A stretch of DNA of 64,000 nucleotides from Voacanga thouarsii. Taxonomy: Eukaryota > Streptophyta > Magnoliopsida > Gentianales > Apocynaceae. A program made the position numbers and the translations under genes. Shown piece after piece: positions 36,871 to 47,681 of this stretch. Below the pieces are notes generated by a model. It did not search any database. It saw nothing but the letters and a program-made list of their open reading frames with translations, and was not told the origin of the DNA. Where the stretch lies: assembly GCA_026120185.1 (NCBI GenBank), contig JANUWF010001281.1:620001-684000 (forward strand), given 5' to 3'. Every line of letters begins with the position of its first letter. Positions within the stretch are counted from its first letter, which is position 1.

Positions 36871-38468
36871 TATTGGAATATATGCCCTCTTAAACTAAGT
36901 TTATGATGTATTTTTTACTTATATTAATAAAAGTGTTTTTTCTCAAAATTTATTTGTGAAATTTTCTTTATATTTATGCATGATTTTATTGGAAAAGACC
37001 CATTATGTTTAAGTAAATAGTTCATGTGAATGGATGTCTTTCACAGTAAGGTATAGACTATGGGATACTTAACACACAAACTATTTTTCTTAACCAGATG
37101 ATGAGAATGGAAATCTCATCATGGCAAGGTTATTGTGTGATGAAATCTAAATAGGGAATGGCTTACATTTAGCTAATTAGTAGTCTACTCATTTCACAAC
37201 ACAAGCGTATTTTGAATACGTAGAACTGGACCTATAGTAGTGGTTTCTAAAAGTACTATGTAATAGAAACCCAGATTACTACTGCTACAGTGTGGACTTG
37301 TACTCTACAGCTTGAGTATAAGTTGGTGGTTTGCCGAAGCTGGAAATGTATGCTTTAATATACAATATAGTGTCTACACTATATTGCCCCTTATGGTTAT
37401 CTGAATGATCTAATTATATAAGGCCCTAAGGAACATGACTTGGATATTGGCTTTAGGGTAGCTCCTTTGAAAAGTTGAAATATTCGAAAAAGTCGTAGAT
37501 CATTGGACTAGAAGCCTAAGAAAGATAGATGTCATTTAGAGAGGTGTTAGTACACTCTTTCCTCTCTAAATAAACAGCGATGTACAGAGGGGTATTTTTA
37601 GTCATTTTATCTGTAGGTCGAAGATATAACTAACGCAGTATTGTCTTTTGGGTCAATATTTCCTTATGGTGATATGAGAAAATATTTAAAATGCAAAATA
37701 CATTTATTTATATAATATGAGTATTTTGGTCATTTTATCTGTTATATAATTAATTATTCAGGGTCTAAGCCCAGATTGAAAAATTAGAAAAATTAACATG
37801 GGCTTAAACTAGTTAATAAAAGGCTTAATAATTATTTTAGTTCATTGGGACTCATTAATTATTTATTGGGTTATTTTAATAGGCTCAAGAAATAAATAAT
37901 TAAAGATTATTATTTTTGAGCTCATTAGGTTCGAGAAAAAATTATAAATTATTTTGGCCCAATAGCTTGGACTAAAGGGTTCATAATTATTCATGGTACA
38001 AAACACCAAGGTTAGGTTATCTGGGATGTGAATAGGAGCCGTTTGGTTGAGCAAAAGCTGAACACACGACAAAAGCAAAATAGAAGACCAAAGCTTCTAT
38101 TCTCTCATTTTCTCTCTGCCAACTTCTCACGTTCTCTTTTTCTTTTCTTCCTTTTTCCATCTTCTTGCCTTTGCTAATTAATAGCAAATGATCAAGAAGG
38201 ACCATGCTCGCCTAGGTTGTTTCACCAACTTAGATAGGTGGAGGTATATTCTGAAATGCGAAAAGCTTCACGTTCATGCCAAGAAGAAGCTGACGGATTG
38301 CTAGATTCTTGCCGGAATCATCATCAAGGCAATTAGCTTCTCTAGTGGTTGGTGCCTCATCCTCTTGACCAAGCCAGAAAAGGACACGAATAGGTATTTT
38401 TTTTAACCTTCCGTTGCGCTGTGTCCGTTTTATTTTCTCCGCATGCGAGCTCCTCTGTTTTCATTCCA
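36871..38468 (+). mobile_element. 3' LTR of copia B
   Basis: About 1.6 kb, from TATTGGAATATATGCCC to TTTTCATTCCA. Homologous to the partial 5' LTR and to the solo LTR at 47682-49740. The starting dinucleotide is TA rather than TG in both complete copies. It is ~0.45 kb shorter than the solo LTR, lacking the part around 48620-48800. Confidence 0.85.
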
Positions 38469-38955
38469 TAAAATTTTAAATTGGCGACAAAAGAATGCAT
38501 TGAGACTTCAAGTGACATCTCACAAAAAACATCAATCCGAACTTGCAAATTTACCAAATTCTCGTCATTATAGCTCATTTGATCTTATGCCCAAAAGTAA
38601 TTATCCATGATGATGTCAATCTTGCGCTCAAAGAAAGATAAAAATCAAATCGAAAATAAAAATAAACAAAAATAATAAAAAACAAAGAAAAAAAAACAAA
38701 AGGGGAAAACAAATAATAGAAAAATAAAGAAAAGAAAAACACTCACATTCACAAACTATCTAAATACAAAAGTTAGTAGTATTTACAGTACAACATGAAG
38801 TAAGCTAGTCAATTAAGTCACACAATGTTACAAACAACAAGATAGAATATTAATTTATGCAAAGAACATATATACATATTTATATATAGACATATAGACA
38901 TATAAACATATAAACATGGTTAAATCAACAAAATTCAAGCTTTCATGATATTGTT
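38469..38955 (-). mobile_element. Leader remnant of Athila-like element
   Basis: On the minus strand, downstream of the primer site, the leader matches that of the plus-strand copy at 7813 onward (GTTTATATG, TCTATATGT, AATATGTATATATGTTCTT). A purine-rich A/AAC tract lies at 38630-38740. Gag is not reached: the sequence ends at copia B. Confidence 0.65.
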
Positions 38956-38976
38956 CCTTGGCAACGGCACTAAAAA
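38956..38976 (-). promoter_or_regulatory. Primer-binding site of minus-strand Athila-like copy
   Basis: On the minus strand TTTTTAGTGCCGTTGCCAAGG, close to the Athila/Tat consensus box and in the same place as the plus-strand copy at 7792. Confidence 0.8.
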
Positions 38977-38981
38977 CTTGA

Positions 38982-40490
38982 TACGTAAATTTTGGGGTAT
39001 AAATATTATCAAATTTGAATCCATCCCTTAGTCAAATTTTAATTAAAATATTAATCCCAAAATACACATACGAACAAATATACTCATCGCAAGTATAGTA
39101 TAGGGAATTAACGAGTATCGATCCTCAAAGGAACAAGTACACACTAATCACTTTTCATTCATTGTTTAACCAACCCAAATAAAGTGAGAAAATAATAAAA
39201 AAAATAAAAAATATATACAACTCAAGGATGTAGGATTATGCAATTTAGACAATTATCCTAGAAAACATGATAAAGTGCCAACTAGCAATCTTAATTAATT
39301 ATCATCTTGGCATAATGAAGGAATATAAAGTAAATTTAGTCATTTCCCAAGTCATGAATCTACTTAGATAAATTCTATTTCGTTTCCCAATCCATGGAGT
39401 TACTATCTTTTGATTAATATTAATAGATTTGCCAATCAAGCTAACATAACCAAAACGTGTATTAAACTCAATTCCTTATAAGCATAAAATTAGTTAATAA
39501 CCTTTTGCTTGAAGTGAAATTAACTAATCTTTGATCACTTAGTCCTTTAATCTTAACTTCATCGCACAAGTCCATTAAAATTAGACAAATACAAAATCAA
39601 TGCAATGAAACTACTAACATCGTCGTCCCAAGCCAATTAGAAGAACCCGCATCAATAACAATGATTACAAGTAACTAAAAACCAAAGATGATAAATAATT
39701 GATCAAATAACTAAATTAACACAAAATCATGAATCCTAAAATAATGTTAAATTACAATAAAAACATTGAATACATCATTTTTAAAGGAAAAGAAAACAAA
39801 GATAAAATAAAGCACTTATAGACAAGCCTCTTTCTTCATCCTTGAAGACTCTCTTAAACAATCCTCCTTGATTGGATGAATTCCTCCTTCAATGAGTGAT
39901 TAGGAATTTTGCTTTTGAATCCACCTCTCTATCTCCCCCTATTCTCTTGTGTTTTATCTTGCTTTTATAAGCCTTTTTTATGCTAAATTCGTTGCTTGAG
40001 GGATCTTGGTCGAGTAGGAATTAGAAAATACAGAAATTTTTCAAAATTTTTTAAATTTGTGCACAGGATTTTCGCCTTCCAGAGTGGGCCCGGCACTAGG
40101 TACCTTTGACCCACCTAGTACCAAGTACAATCTGTTCTTCCTCTGAATTTTTGCTCTATTTTTACTTACCGACAGAATAGACCCAATGCCTGGTCCACTT
40201 GCAAGACCTGGCACCAAGTCTATTCTGTTTTCTTCCCGAAAGTTGCTCAATTTTCACTGCTTGACTAGAATGGACTCGACGCCTAGTCCCTTAGCTGGGC
40301 CTGGCGCCATGTGCATTCTAGAATTGTTCACTTTTTACTCGAATTCAACTCAAATTTGCACAAATTTGCCCAAAACATTTTTTACAAGTAAAATGTCAAA
40401 TATAAAGGAATATGCCTTGTTTTTACAACAAATGTATTGCAAAACAACCTCAAATAACTAGAAAAATCATGGTGATTTTAGCCCTTATCA
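38982..40490 (-). mobile_element. LTR of Athila-like element, minus strand
   Basis: On the minus strand it starts TGATAAGGGCTAAAATCA and runs ~1.5 kb to the primer site. It is homologous to 6378-7785 with moderate divergence. It includes the 93-bp tandem array. The ORFs at 40041-40461 come from the GC-rich array and are not genes. Confidence 0.8.
40081..40345. repeat. 93-bp tandem repeat in Athila LTR
   Basis: Three units start at 40081, 40174 and 40267, exactly 93 bp apart. Units 2 and 3 are aligned by AGAATAGACC/AGAATGGACT and GACCTGGCACCA/GGCCTGGCGCCA; unit 1 is more diverged but has GTGGGCCCGGCACTAGG and ACCTAGTACCAAG. Confidence 0.8.
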
Positions 40491-41776
40491 ATGTCAATCA
40501 TCATTTTTTATTTTTAAATCTTTGCGTCAACAAAATTTTTTTATATTAGTCATACGAAATATTTTTTTAAATATTCATTTTTATTTTAATTTATTATTTT
40601 AATATTTGCTCAGGTAATTTTGTAATGCCATATGTAATGGAGAAGTTAACTATCAGACTCTTGATGCTTCGCCTTCTCTATTTTTATTAAAATAATTTGA
40701 ATAGCATTATTCAATTACTCTCTCTAAGTCAATGAATTTAATGAATTCAGTTCAATAAATATATCTTGATAAATTGTATCTAATGATTTAGAAAATCGAA
40801 GTAGGAAACAGTCACAAAACCATTCTTTTTTTTTTTTCCTCCTCCTTATCTCTGCTGCCTAATATTAATCACACCCTCTTTCAATTTTGAGGGGTTTCAA
40901 ATGAATAAGTATATGGTACATTACATTAATCACATCCACAGAATTACTTAAATATTAAACAATTAGCTCCTCAGACGCAACTGAAAAGATTAAACCAAAA
41001 AGAGTAATCGAAAAATGCATTTCTATCTTATATTCACTCTAAACTCAGAATTTCAAAATCCCAAACTTAATATAAACATAATAAACTATGACAAAGGAAC
41101 ATGATTGAGAAAAGAAACAAAAATTAAAAAAAAAAAAAAAGCTAAAGAAAGAAGAATCATATAAAAGGCTTGAAATCCAAAGTCTTAAGCAACAAACAAT
41201 AGAGCTTAGGAATAATGAGCAAGAGCTCTTCGGATGACAAATATGGTGTTGTTGTATTTCGTCTTCAATCTGCGATCATTGCTCTCTCTTATTACTTTAT
41301 CAATCTCCATCTCTACTTATCTCTATATGTTTGTATTGAACCCTTTTGTAAGCAATAAACCAAATTATTTTATCCCCAAATTCAATAAATCCATGTATAT
41401 ATAGGAAACTCTATTGGGAAGCATGCAGACTTAAATAAAAATATTCTGGCACTCGTGATCAAGAAATCTTCACATCATTTCCTACAGCATGTTTAGAGAG
41501 AGAACTATGCATCCATATACAAAAAAGGTGCTTAGTTAACTGAACACAACCAAATAGATGTTGAAAACTTGGATAAAATCGTCAACGACACAACCACCAA
41601 ATTTATGGCTACAAACACGTAGTTTTATATAAAACTACAAATTCAAAAGGATGAAGACTAATTGCAGTTCGTCTAGATTAGAAGTGAAGTTAGCAATTCC
41701 ACTAATACTGGCTTGCACATGAGTGACAACATAGTACTTATTTTGCAGCAATGTTCTAGGAGCTAATTGGCCTTAC
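40491..41776. other. AT-rich flank of the synthase pseudogene, no gene seen
   Basis: The last one or two exons of the cyanoalanine synthase pseudogene would be expected here on the minus strand. I see only a faint match near 41700-41725 (a SIS-G-AN pattern like the ISSGAN box) and nothing resembling the conserved C-terminal HPSFGERYLS segment. Poly-A/T runs at 40820 and 41125. Confidence 0.45.
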
Positions 41777-42770
41777 CATAAGAACTTCTGCCATTACATC
41801 CATGTCAAGAATATCATGTTTAAATCCAACTCCATTCTTAGTGATATGATGAGGACCTCTATAAAAACAATTGCTTAGTTGACTATCAATTAGGGACCAA
41901 AGTCTAATATATTTTGTTCAAATTCGTTGTTAAAGTAACCAAGAGATAAAAATACATCACATAATTGGAAGCAGGGTCTTGCAAGATAAAGGAAAAATGA
42001 AAATGTAGAAGGTTGCTCTTTGCCACCAATTAACACATTGCTTTCGGTAGGTTCAATTCCATATATCTACCAAAACTGGTTCAAACATGAAAATGGTTTA
42101 GAATCAAGAGTTTATTTGCAAGAGAGCAATCAAAACTCTAAATCAAGAAGGTTGTATGTTTACATTAACATTAGGATTTCTAGACTTCAAATACCGCCCA
42201 ACCCCAGTTACAGTACCTTCACTTCCAATTCCCATAACAAAAATGTTAACTTTACCATTAGTATCCTCCCATATTTCAGGACCAATAGTCTTAAAAATGT
42301 ATTTGTTCTAATTTAATAGATTAGCCAGAATTTGTACAAAGCCCATTGAAAAACAAAATATATAGTTTAATCAAATATTAAACAACAGCGAAAGGTAAGT
42401 AGGATGAATCTTTCTGTGCCTAGAGAGTGCAAATTTATTTACTATCCTATGTTTGAAAGAATCTTGTAGAGGTTACACAAGGGATATGAATTGCATGGCA
42501 GCAGCAGTAGAGCACACTTGTGTGAGAATTAATAGCATTGACTATTTTTAGAAGTTGGAGGTACTTGCACACCAGAAAGGCCAACAATGCCTAAACCAGA
42601 AACATAGGTGTGTATATTATTTTGTCTAATATACCTTTGTATTGGAAGGATTAGAAAATTGTTGAAGCATAATGGCATTTGGAGTGAACTCCAAAAGCTC
42701 AAAACTTTCTTGACTATTCTTCCCATTCCTTTGGTAGGGTCAGTAAGGATTAACTTGACTTCAAATGTAA
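41777..42770 (-). pseudogene. Beta-cyanoalanine/cysteine synthase pseudogene, 3' exons
   Basis: Minus-strand exons of a PLP-dependent cysteine synthase family gene: 42635-42770 (LILTDPTKGMG; TPNAIMLQQFSNPSNTK, then a GTATAT donor), about 42164-42308 ([36 protein letters not shown], then a GTAAAC donor), 42006-42066 (after TTTTGGTAG; IYGIEPTESNVLIGGK), and 41777-41858 (GPHHITKNGVGF, then a GTAAGG donor). 'LTDPTKGMG' and 'GPHHIT.NGVGF' are nearer to mitochondrial beta-cyanoalanine synthase than to cytosolic O-acetylserine lyase. Kept introns exclude a processed copy. There are frameshifts before TIGPEIW and within 42635-42770, and SGGT reads SEGT. It is continued at 60926-61185. Confidence 0.85.
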
Positions 42771-43324
42771 CACCCCACCTTTCCATAGCATAGCGAACTT
42801 CATTTTTGTGGGATGTTGCCCAGTCCAATTGCCCAAATAAAGGGTCTTTATAACAAATTTATTCCAATATGCAGCAAAAATTTTTCCAAAATACTTTCAT
42901 TGAACACAGGATGTACATAGTGTCTGACATCTAACATATACACTCAAGGACATGATAGGTCCAATACATAGCATGAGCCTCGGGAATCCACTGCGCTTCT
43001 ATTGCTCCTCTGATCCTAAAAATTTTCAAAGATAAATAACACACGTATGAGCGTAAGGCCCAATGAGTCCCATATGTACTAGTGTTTTTTCATTAAAAAT
43101 AACTCATAAGGAGTAATTTCATTATAAACAATCTGGCTCAGAATTTCTCGTATGAAAACCCTTCTAAATCAGGTATCTAGGAATTCAAAATGAAAACATG
43201 TTGATTCAAGTATTCAGGAGTTTAGAATGAAAACATGCTAAACCAGATATTCAAGAATTCTTGTATAAAATATTCTGATTCAAGTATTCAAATATTTAAG
43301 TATTCGAGGATTCAGATATTTAAA

Positions 43325-43530
43325 TATAGTTAGTGCTTAGCCAAGTATTCAAGTTAGTGCTTACGCCAAGTAGTCAATTAGTGCCTACGCAAAGTATTGT
43401 GCTTACGCCAAGTATTCAAGTTAGTGCATACGCCAAGTATTCAAGAGTGCATATGCCAAGTATTCAAGTCAGTGCTTACGATAAGTATTTAAGCTAGTGC
43501 ATATGCCAAGCATTCAAGTTAGTCAAGAAT
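43325..43530. repeat. ~25-bp minisatellite
   Basis: About eight units of the form TTAGTGCTTACGCCAAGTAT + TCAAG run in tandem, some shortened. Looser TATTCAAG/GAATTCAAG repeats extend on both sides (43150-43330 and 43530-43800). They lie within the T-related LTR. Confidence 0.9.
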
Positions 43531-43799
43531 TGTCAGTCATGTATATACAAGAAATGTTATATTCAAGAATTCAAGATTCAATGATATTCCCAGGATTTCA
43601 AGATCCATGATATTTATAGTGTTTTTCAAATTCATGTAAAAAACTTGTATTTGAGTATATCAAGAAAACACTTTCCGTATTAGGAAATTACTTTACTCAA
43701 AACAAGAATTTGGAATTAAAGGAATCACACGAGATGTCTCATATTCAAGATGTTCAAGATATTAAATGCTTGGTAATGCTTTCAAGTTCAAGTATGAGA

Positions 43800-45414
43800 T
43801 GTTGGGTATCTCAGGCTTGTATCCTATACGGCGCAGCGGAAAATAAAACGAGATACCCTCCCAGGACCCATCTATGTGTGAAAAATAAGACATGAAGAGA
43901 GTAAAGGTAACAGCTTTTACCTTTAGGTGATCGTGCGAAGAACAAAATTTTCTTCATCAAGTTGAGGCGCAATCCAGCAATCCTCATGCTCAACCTCCAC
44001 ATAAGTTGAACGTCTACCCACTATAATCACAGTGTATGATTATCTCTAATAGTAATCCACACTGAGGAATACTCAAGCACGTAGCTTTCTGTACTAGTAG
44101 AAATTCTAAGTGGCGGCTAAGGTTCCTCCTCAAGATCAAATCGAGAGAGAAGAAGAAGAAGAAGAAGAGAAGGTTTAGGTGGCTGCTGTTTTTCTCACGT
44201 GAATCACCCTTAGGGTTTTTCAGTTATATCATCATAAAACTGAAAAATCACTGAAAATCTGGAATTTTAAAACAATTAAAGTTCCCTAATTGTAATTGGA
44301 AACATTAAGTTCTCACAGTTATAACTTGTACCACAAATTATAACTAATTATAATTTGTCCACAACAACTTTTCTTTCTCTGCAATCAACCCTACAATGTT
44401 ATCAAATAACATCTTGAGTATATAATCATCTATTGTGTGTGACCTATTAGGTTTCCCAGTCAACTGGTAGAGAACATGAATTAATCCAAACGTCTTTGAG
44501 ATTAATAATCCATAATTAATTAGAATTAATCCTATTAATTCTAATCAGGATTGGTTTATTAATTCATCAATTAATAAACCCATATTCCCAAATCATGAGC
44601 GGTATCTAGCAACACATCATGACCACCCAAGAGTCCAGGAAGTTAAGTGGCTTGACATGAACCCTTCAATAACAAACTTCAATGCAATTAACTCATTTCA
44701 CCATACAATATCTCATTCGGTTTGGAGTACGGAATTAGTGCCAACTCCCTCCAAAAATAATTCAGACCCGAATACAATAGTACTTGTACCAGGAACCCAC
44801 TACTCTAGATGTGTATTAATTAGAACTGTTTCCAATACACAATTGCCTTGGCCAAGGACTTTCCGAGTAGTAATTCCTACAAGTGGCCGTGAGATATTCG
44901 GCCCTACTATTAGGAGTGGTAAATCTTTTATTGACCCTCTCAAGTGGCCAAGTCTAAGGATACTTGCACGTTTGCTATATTGAGATTATATCACTGGCAC
45001 TAAATAGTTATCCATATGATTATCTCAAAGCTAGGTCATCCAATGAACTTGTTCCATTAACAAGCATCTATGTGTTAACTTTGAGTATCTCAATACTCAC
45101 GGTTATGAGAACCACCGCCTGATCAAATCAGGAAGTCTAACACGTGCTAGTCTTAACGCATTAATGATGTCATGTCTCATTAATACTATGACTAGGGATT
45201 ATTTAAGTACTAACACCATCCAGTGTAGTAGGAATCTCATATCATGATCTCTATCATGATTTTCTTAACATAGTGTTGTACTAGGGACTTTATCAAACAG
45301 TTAAATTACTTAAAGTAAACAAAAAGAAACTGTAAGATAAATAAAGTCTTTTATTAAAATAAAATGTGTCATATACAATGTACAAGTGATTGCCTCTAGG
45401 GCACAACACTAACA
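43800..45414 (-). mobile_element. 3' LTR of element C
   Basis: 1615 bp, TG..CA in the minus orientation. Compared with the 5' LTR it lacks ~109 bp at about 44943 (the part corresponding to 58362-58475) and is otherwise closely similar. Confidence 0.95.
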
Positions 45415-45431
45415 AACTCTCACTTGCACTA
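45415..45431 (-). promoter_or_regulatory. Polypurine tract of element C
   Basis: Minus strand AGTGCAAGTGAGAGTT directly before the LTR TGTTAGTG. It is a variant of the copia AAGTGGGAGA tract. Confidence 0.75.
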
Positions 45432-45434
45432 GAG

Positions 45435-47160
45435 CTAATCATTCATGTATCTAATACCGAATGACTCAACATGATAATCATGTTTCTTTTGGGATAGTGC
45501 TTTTGTAAGCGGATCAGCTATGTTCTTATCCGTGGGAACTCTCTCTATCTTTACATCATTTCTATCTATGATCTCCTGGATCAGATAATAGCGTCGCAAT
45601 ACGTGTTTGGATCGTTGGTGAGACCGTGGCTCCTTTGCTTGTGCAATGGCTCTGTTGTTGTCACAATACAAAGTTATTAGACCAACAACACTAGGAACCA
45701 CACCCAGTTCCGTCACAAACTTCTTGATCTAAACAGCCTCCTTAGTTGCTTCAAAAGCAGCGATGTACTCAACTTCTGTCGTAGAGTCGGCAATAGTCTC
45801 TTGTTTAGAAATTTTTCAACTTATTGCCCCTCCGCACAACGTAAATACGTAGCCGGATTGTGATTTGAAATCATCCTTGTCAGATTGAAAACTGGCATTA
45901 GTATACCCGTTTATTTTCAAATCACCTTCTCCACATACTAAGAACATATCCTTAGTCCTTCGTACGTACTTAAGGATATTCTTTATAGCCACCCAATGAC
46001 CCTCACCAGGGTCGGATTGGTATCTGCTCGTCAAACTGAGAGCATAAGATACATCGGGCCTAGTACATATCATAGCATACATGATAGATCCAACTGCCGA
46101 GGCATATGGAATCTAACTCATGTGATCCCTTTCAACTTGTGTCTTGGGAGACATCGACTTTGAAAGGCTTACACCATGTGACATGGGCAAGAATCCCTTT
46201 TTGGATTCATCCAAGCTAAACCTCTTTAGCACTTTATCTATGTATGTAGACTGTGAAAGACCAAGCAACATTTTGGATCTATCTCTATAGATCCTTATTC
46301 CAAGAATATAGGTTGCTTCTCCAAGATCTTTCATGGAGAATTGTTTGGACAACCAAATTTTAACCATTTGCATGACAGGTATATCGTTTCCTATTAGCAA
46401 TATGTCATCTACATAAAGTAGTAAGAAAACGATTGCACTCCTACTAACCTTCTTGTATACACAAGGCTCATCCATATTTTGAATGAAACCAAACTATTTG
46501 ATTGTTTCATCAAAACGGATATTCCAACTCCTAGAAGCTTGCTTAAGTCCATAAATAGACCTTTGCAGCTTACACACCTTTGTGCAATCACTGAATGTGA
46601 AACCCTCAGGTTGTGTCATATACACTTCCTCAGTCAGATTTCCATTTAAGAAAGCTATTTTTACATCCATTTGCCAAATCTCGTAATCATAATGAGCAGC
46701 AATGGCTAGGAGTATCCTGATGGATTTCAACATGGCTACTGGTGAGAAGGTTTCATCATAGTCAATACCATGTTGTTGACGATAACCCTTCGCCACTAGT
46801 CGTGCTTTATAGGTAACTAAGTTACCATCGATGTTTATTTTCTTCTTGAAAACCCACTTGAACCCAATAGGTTTAATTCCTTTGGGTGGATCAACCAAAG
46901 TCCATACTTGGTTGTCGTACATGGAATCCATCTTTGACTTCATGGCCTCAAGCCATTTGCCAGATTCTGAACTATTCAGAACATCCTTGTGGGTAGTAAG
47001 CTCATCTTCATCTATGAGTAATACGTCATTGTGGTCACTAATGAGAAATCCATATCTCTCGGGTGCCACACATATCCTACTAGATCTACGAGGCTCTTAT
47101 GTAGTAGAAGGTTCATCTATTCTCTCAATAGATGTGGGGTTAGACTAGTTGATCCTAGTT
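45435..47160 (-). pseudogene. pol: RT-RNase H of element C, interrupted by point stops
   Basis: RT starts near 47069, with 'TYKARLVAKGYRQQHGIDYD', 'ETFSPVAMLKSIRILLAIA' and 'LQRSIYGLKQASRSWNIRFD'. A TAG near 46493 ends the first 191 codons. The frame then resumes with the catalytic YVDD (46404-46415) intact. Further single stops split 46475-46113, 46082-45816 (RNase H, 'SGYVFTLCGGAIS') and 45716-45435 ('LYCDNNRAIAQAKEP', end 'DPLTKALSQKKHD'). At least two stops replace Trp codons. Reading is otherwise continuous, so this is a fairly young loss. Confidence 0.9.
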
Positions 47161-47681
47161 TGTTTGATCTTCATGAACTTCACTAAGTTCAATCTTACTC
47201 CCACTGTCCCCTTTGAGCATGTGCTCCTTCTCTAAGAAGACGGCATGCTTCGAAACAAATAATTTGTTTTCAGAGGGTAGATAGAAGTAATATCCGAAAG
47301 ATTCTTTCGGATATCCCACAAACAAACACTTGTCAGACTTACTATCAAGTTTGTCCGACTGTGGCCTTTTAACAAAGGCAGGATAACCCCATACTCGCAA
47401 GTGAGATAACTTTGGTCTCTTACCAAAGAACATCTCAAATGGGGTAGTATCAACCGATTTTGTCGGAACTCTGTTTAGTATATAAACAGAAGTCTCTAGT
47501 GCTTACCCCCAAAATGATTTTGGTAGGTCTGCAGAAGCCATCATGGTCCATACCATGTCTAGAAGGGTTCGATTCATTCTCTCTGATACACCGTTGTGTT
47601 GAGGTGTATATGGCGGAGTCCATTGAGATAATATCTCACTATCTCTAAGATAACTCAGAAACTCTTAGCTCAAGTATTCTC
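47161..47681 (-). pseudogene. pol: Integrase C-terminal part of element C
   Basis: Minus strand: 'EYLS*EFLSYLRDSEILSQW' (from 47680), then the core and C-terminal domain, with stops in place of a Tyr near 47503 and of a residue in EFL. The open end (47433-47155) has 'FGKRPKLSHLRVWGYPAFV' and 'KCLFVGYPKESFGYYFY', the conserved GKGY-like C-terminal module of copia integrases. It is separated from its N-terminal half by the solo LTR at 47682. Confidence 0.85.

Larger units (their letters stand above)
20633..38468 (+). mobile_element. Copia element B, 5'-truncated, with two nested insertions
   Basis: Layout: partial 5' LTR, initiator-Met-tRNA primer site, long leader, gag, protease/integrase, RT/RNase H, polypurine tract and 3' LTR. 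It is interrupted at 23657-28134 by a 4.5-kb T-family LTR and at 31453-36718 by a family C LTR that holds another T LTR. Removing both leaves about 8.1 kb. All coding regions are broken by stops. A solo LTR of the same family lies at 47682-49740. Confidence 0.85.

Noticed and set aside
42530..42630. A minus-strand segment reading YVSGLGIVGLSGVQ that resembles the glycine loop of cysteine synthase
   Set aside because: The true loop ([13 protein letters not shown]) is found in the exon at 42164-42308; this segment follows the GTATAT donor, lies in the intron and must be chance.
43325..43530. Regular short repeats resembling a CRISPR array
   Set aside because: Units are directly adjacent without unique spacers, and the window is from a plant nuclear genome.
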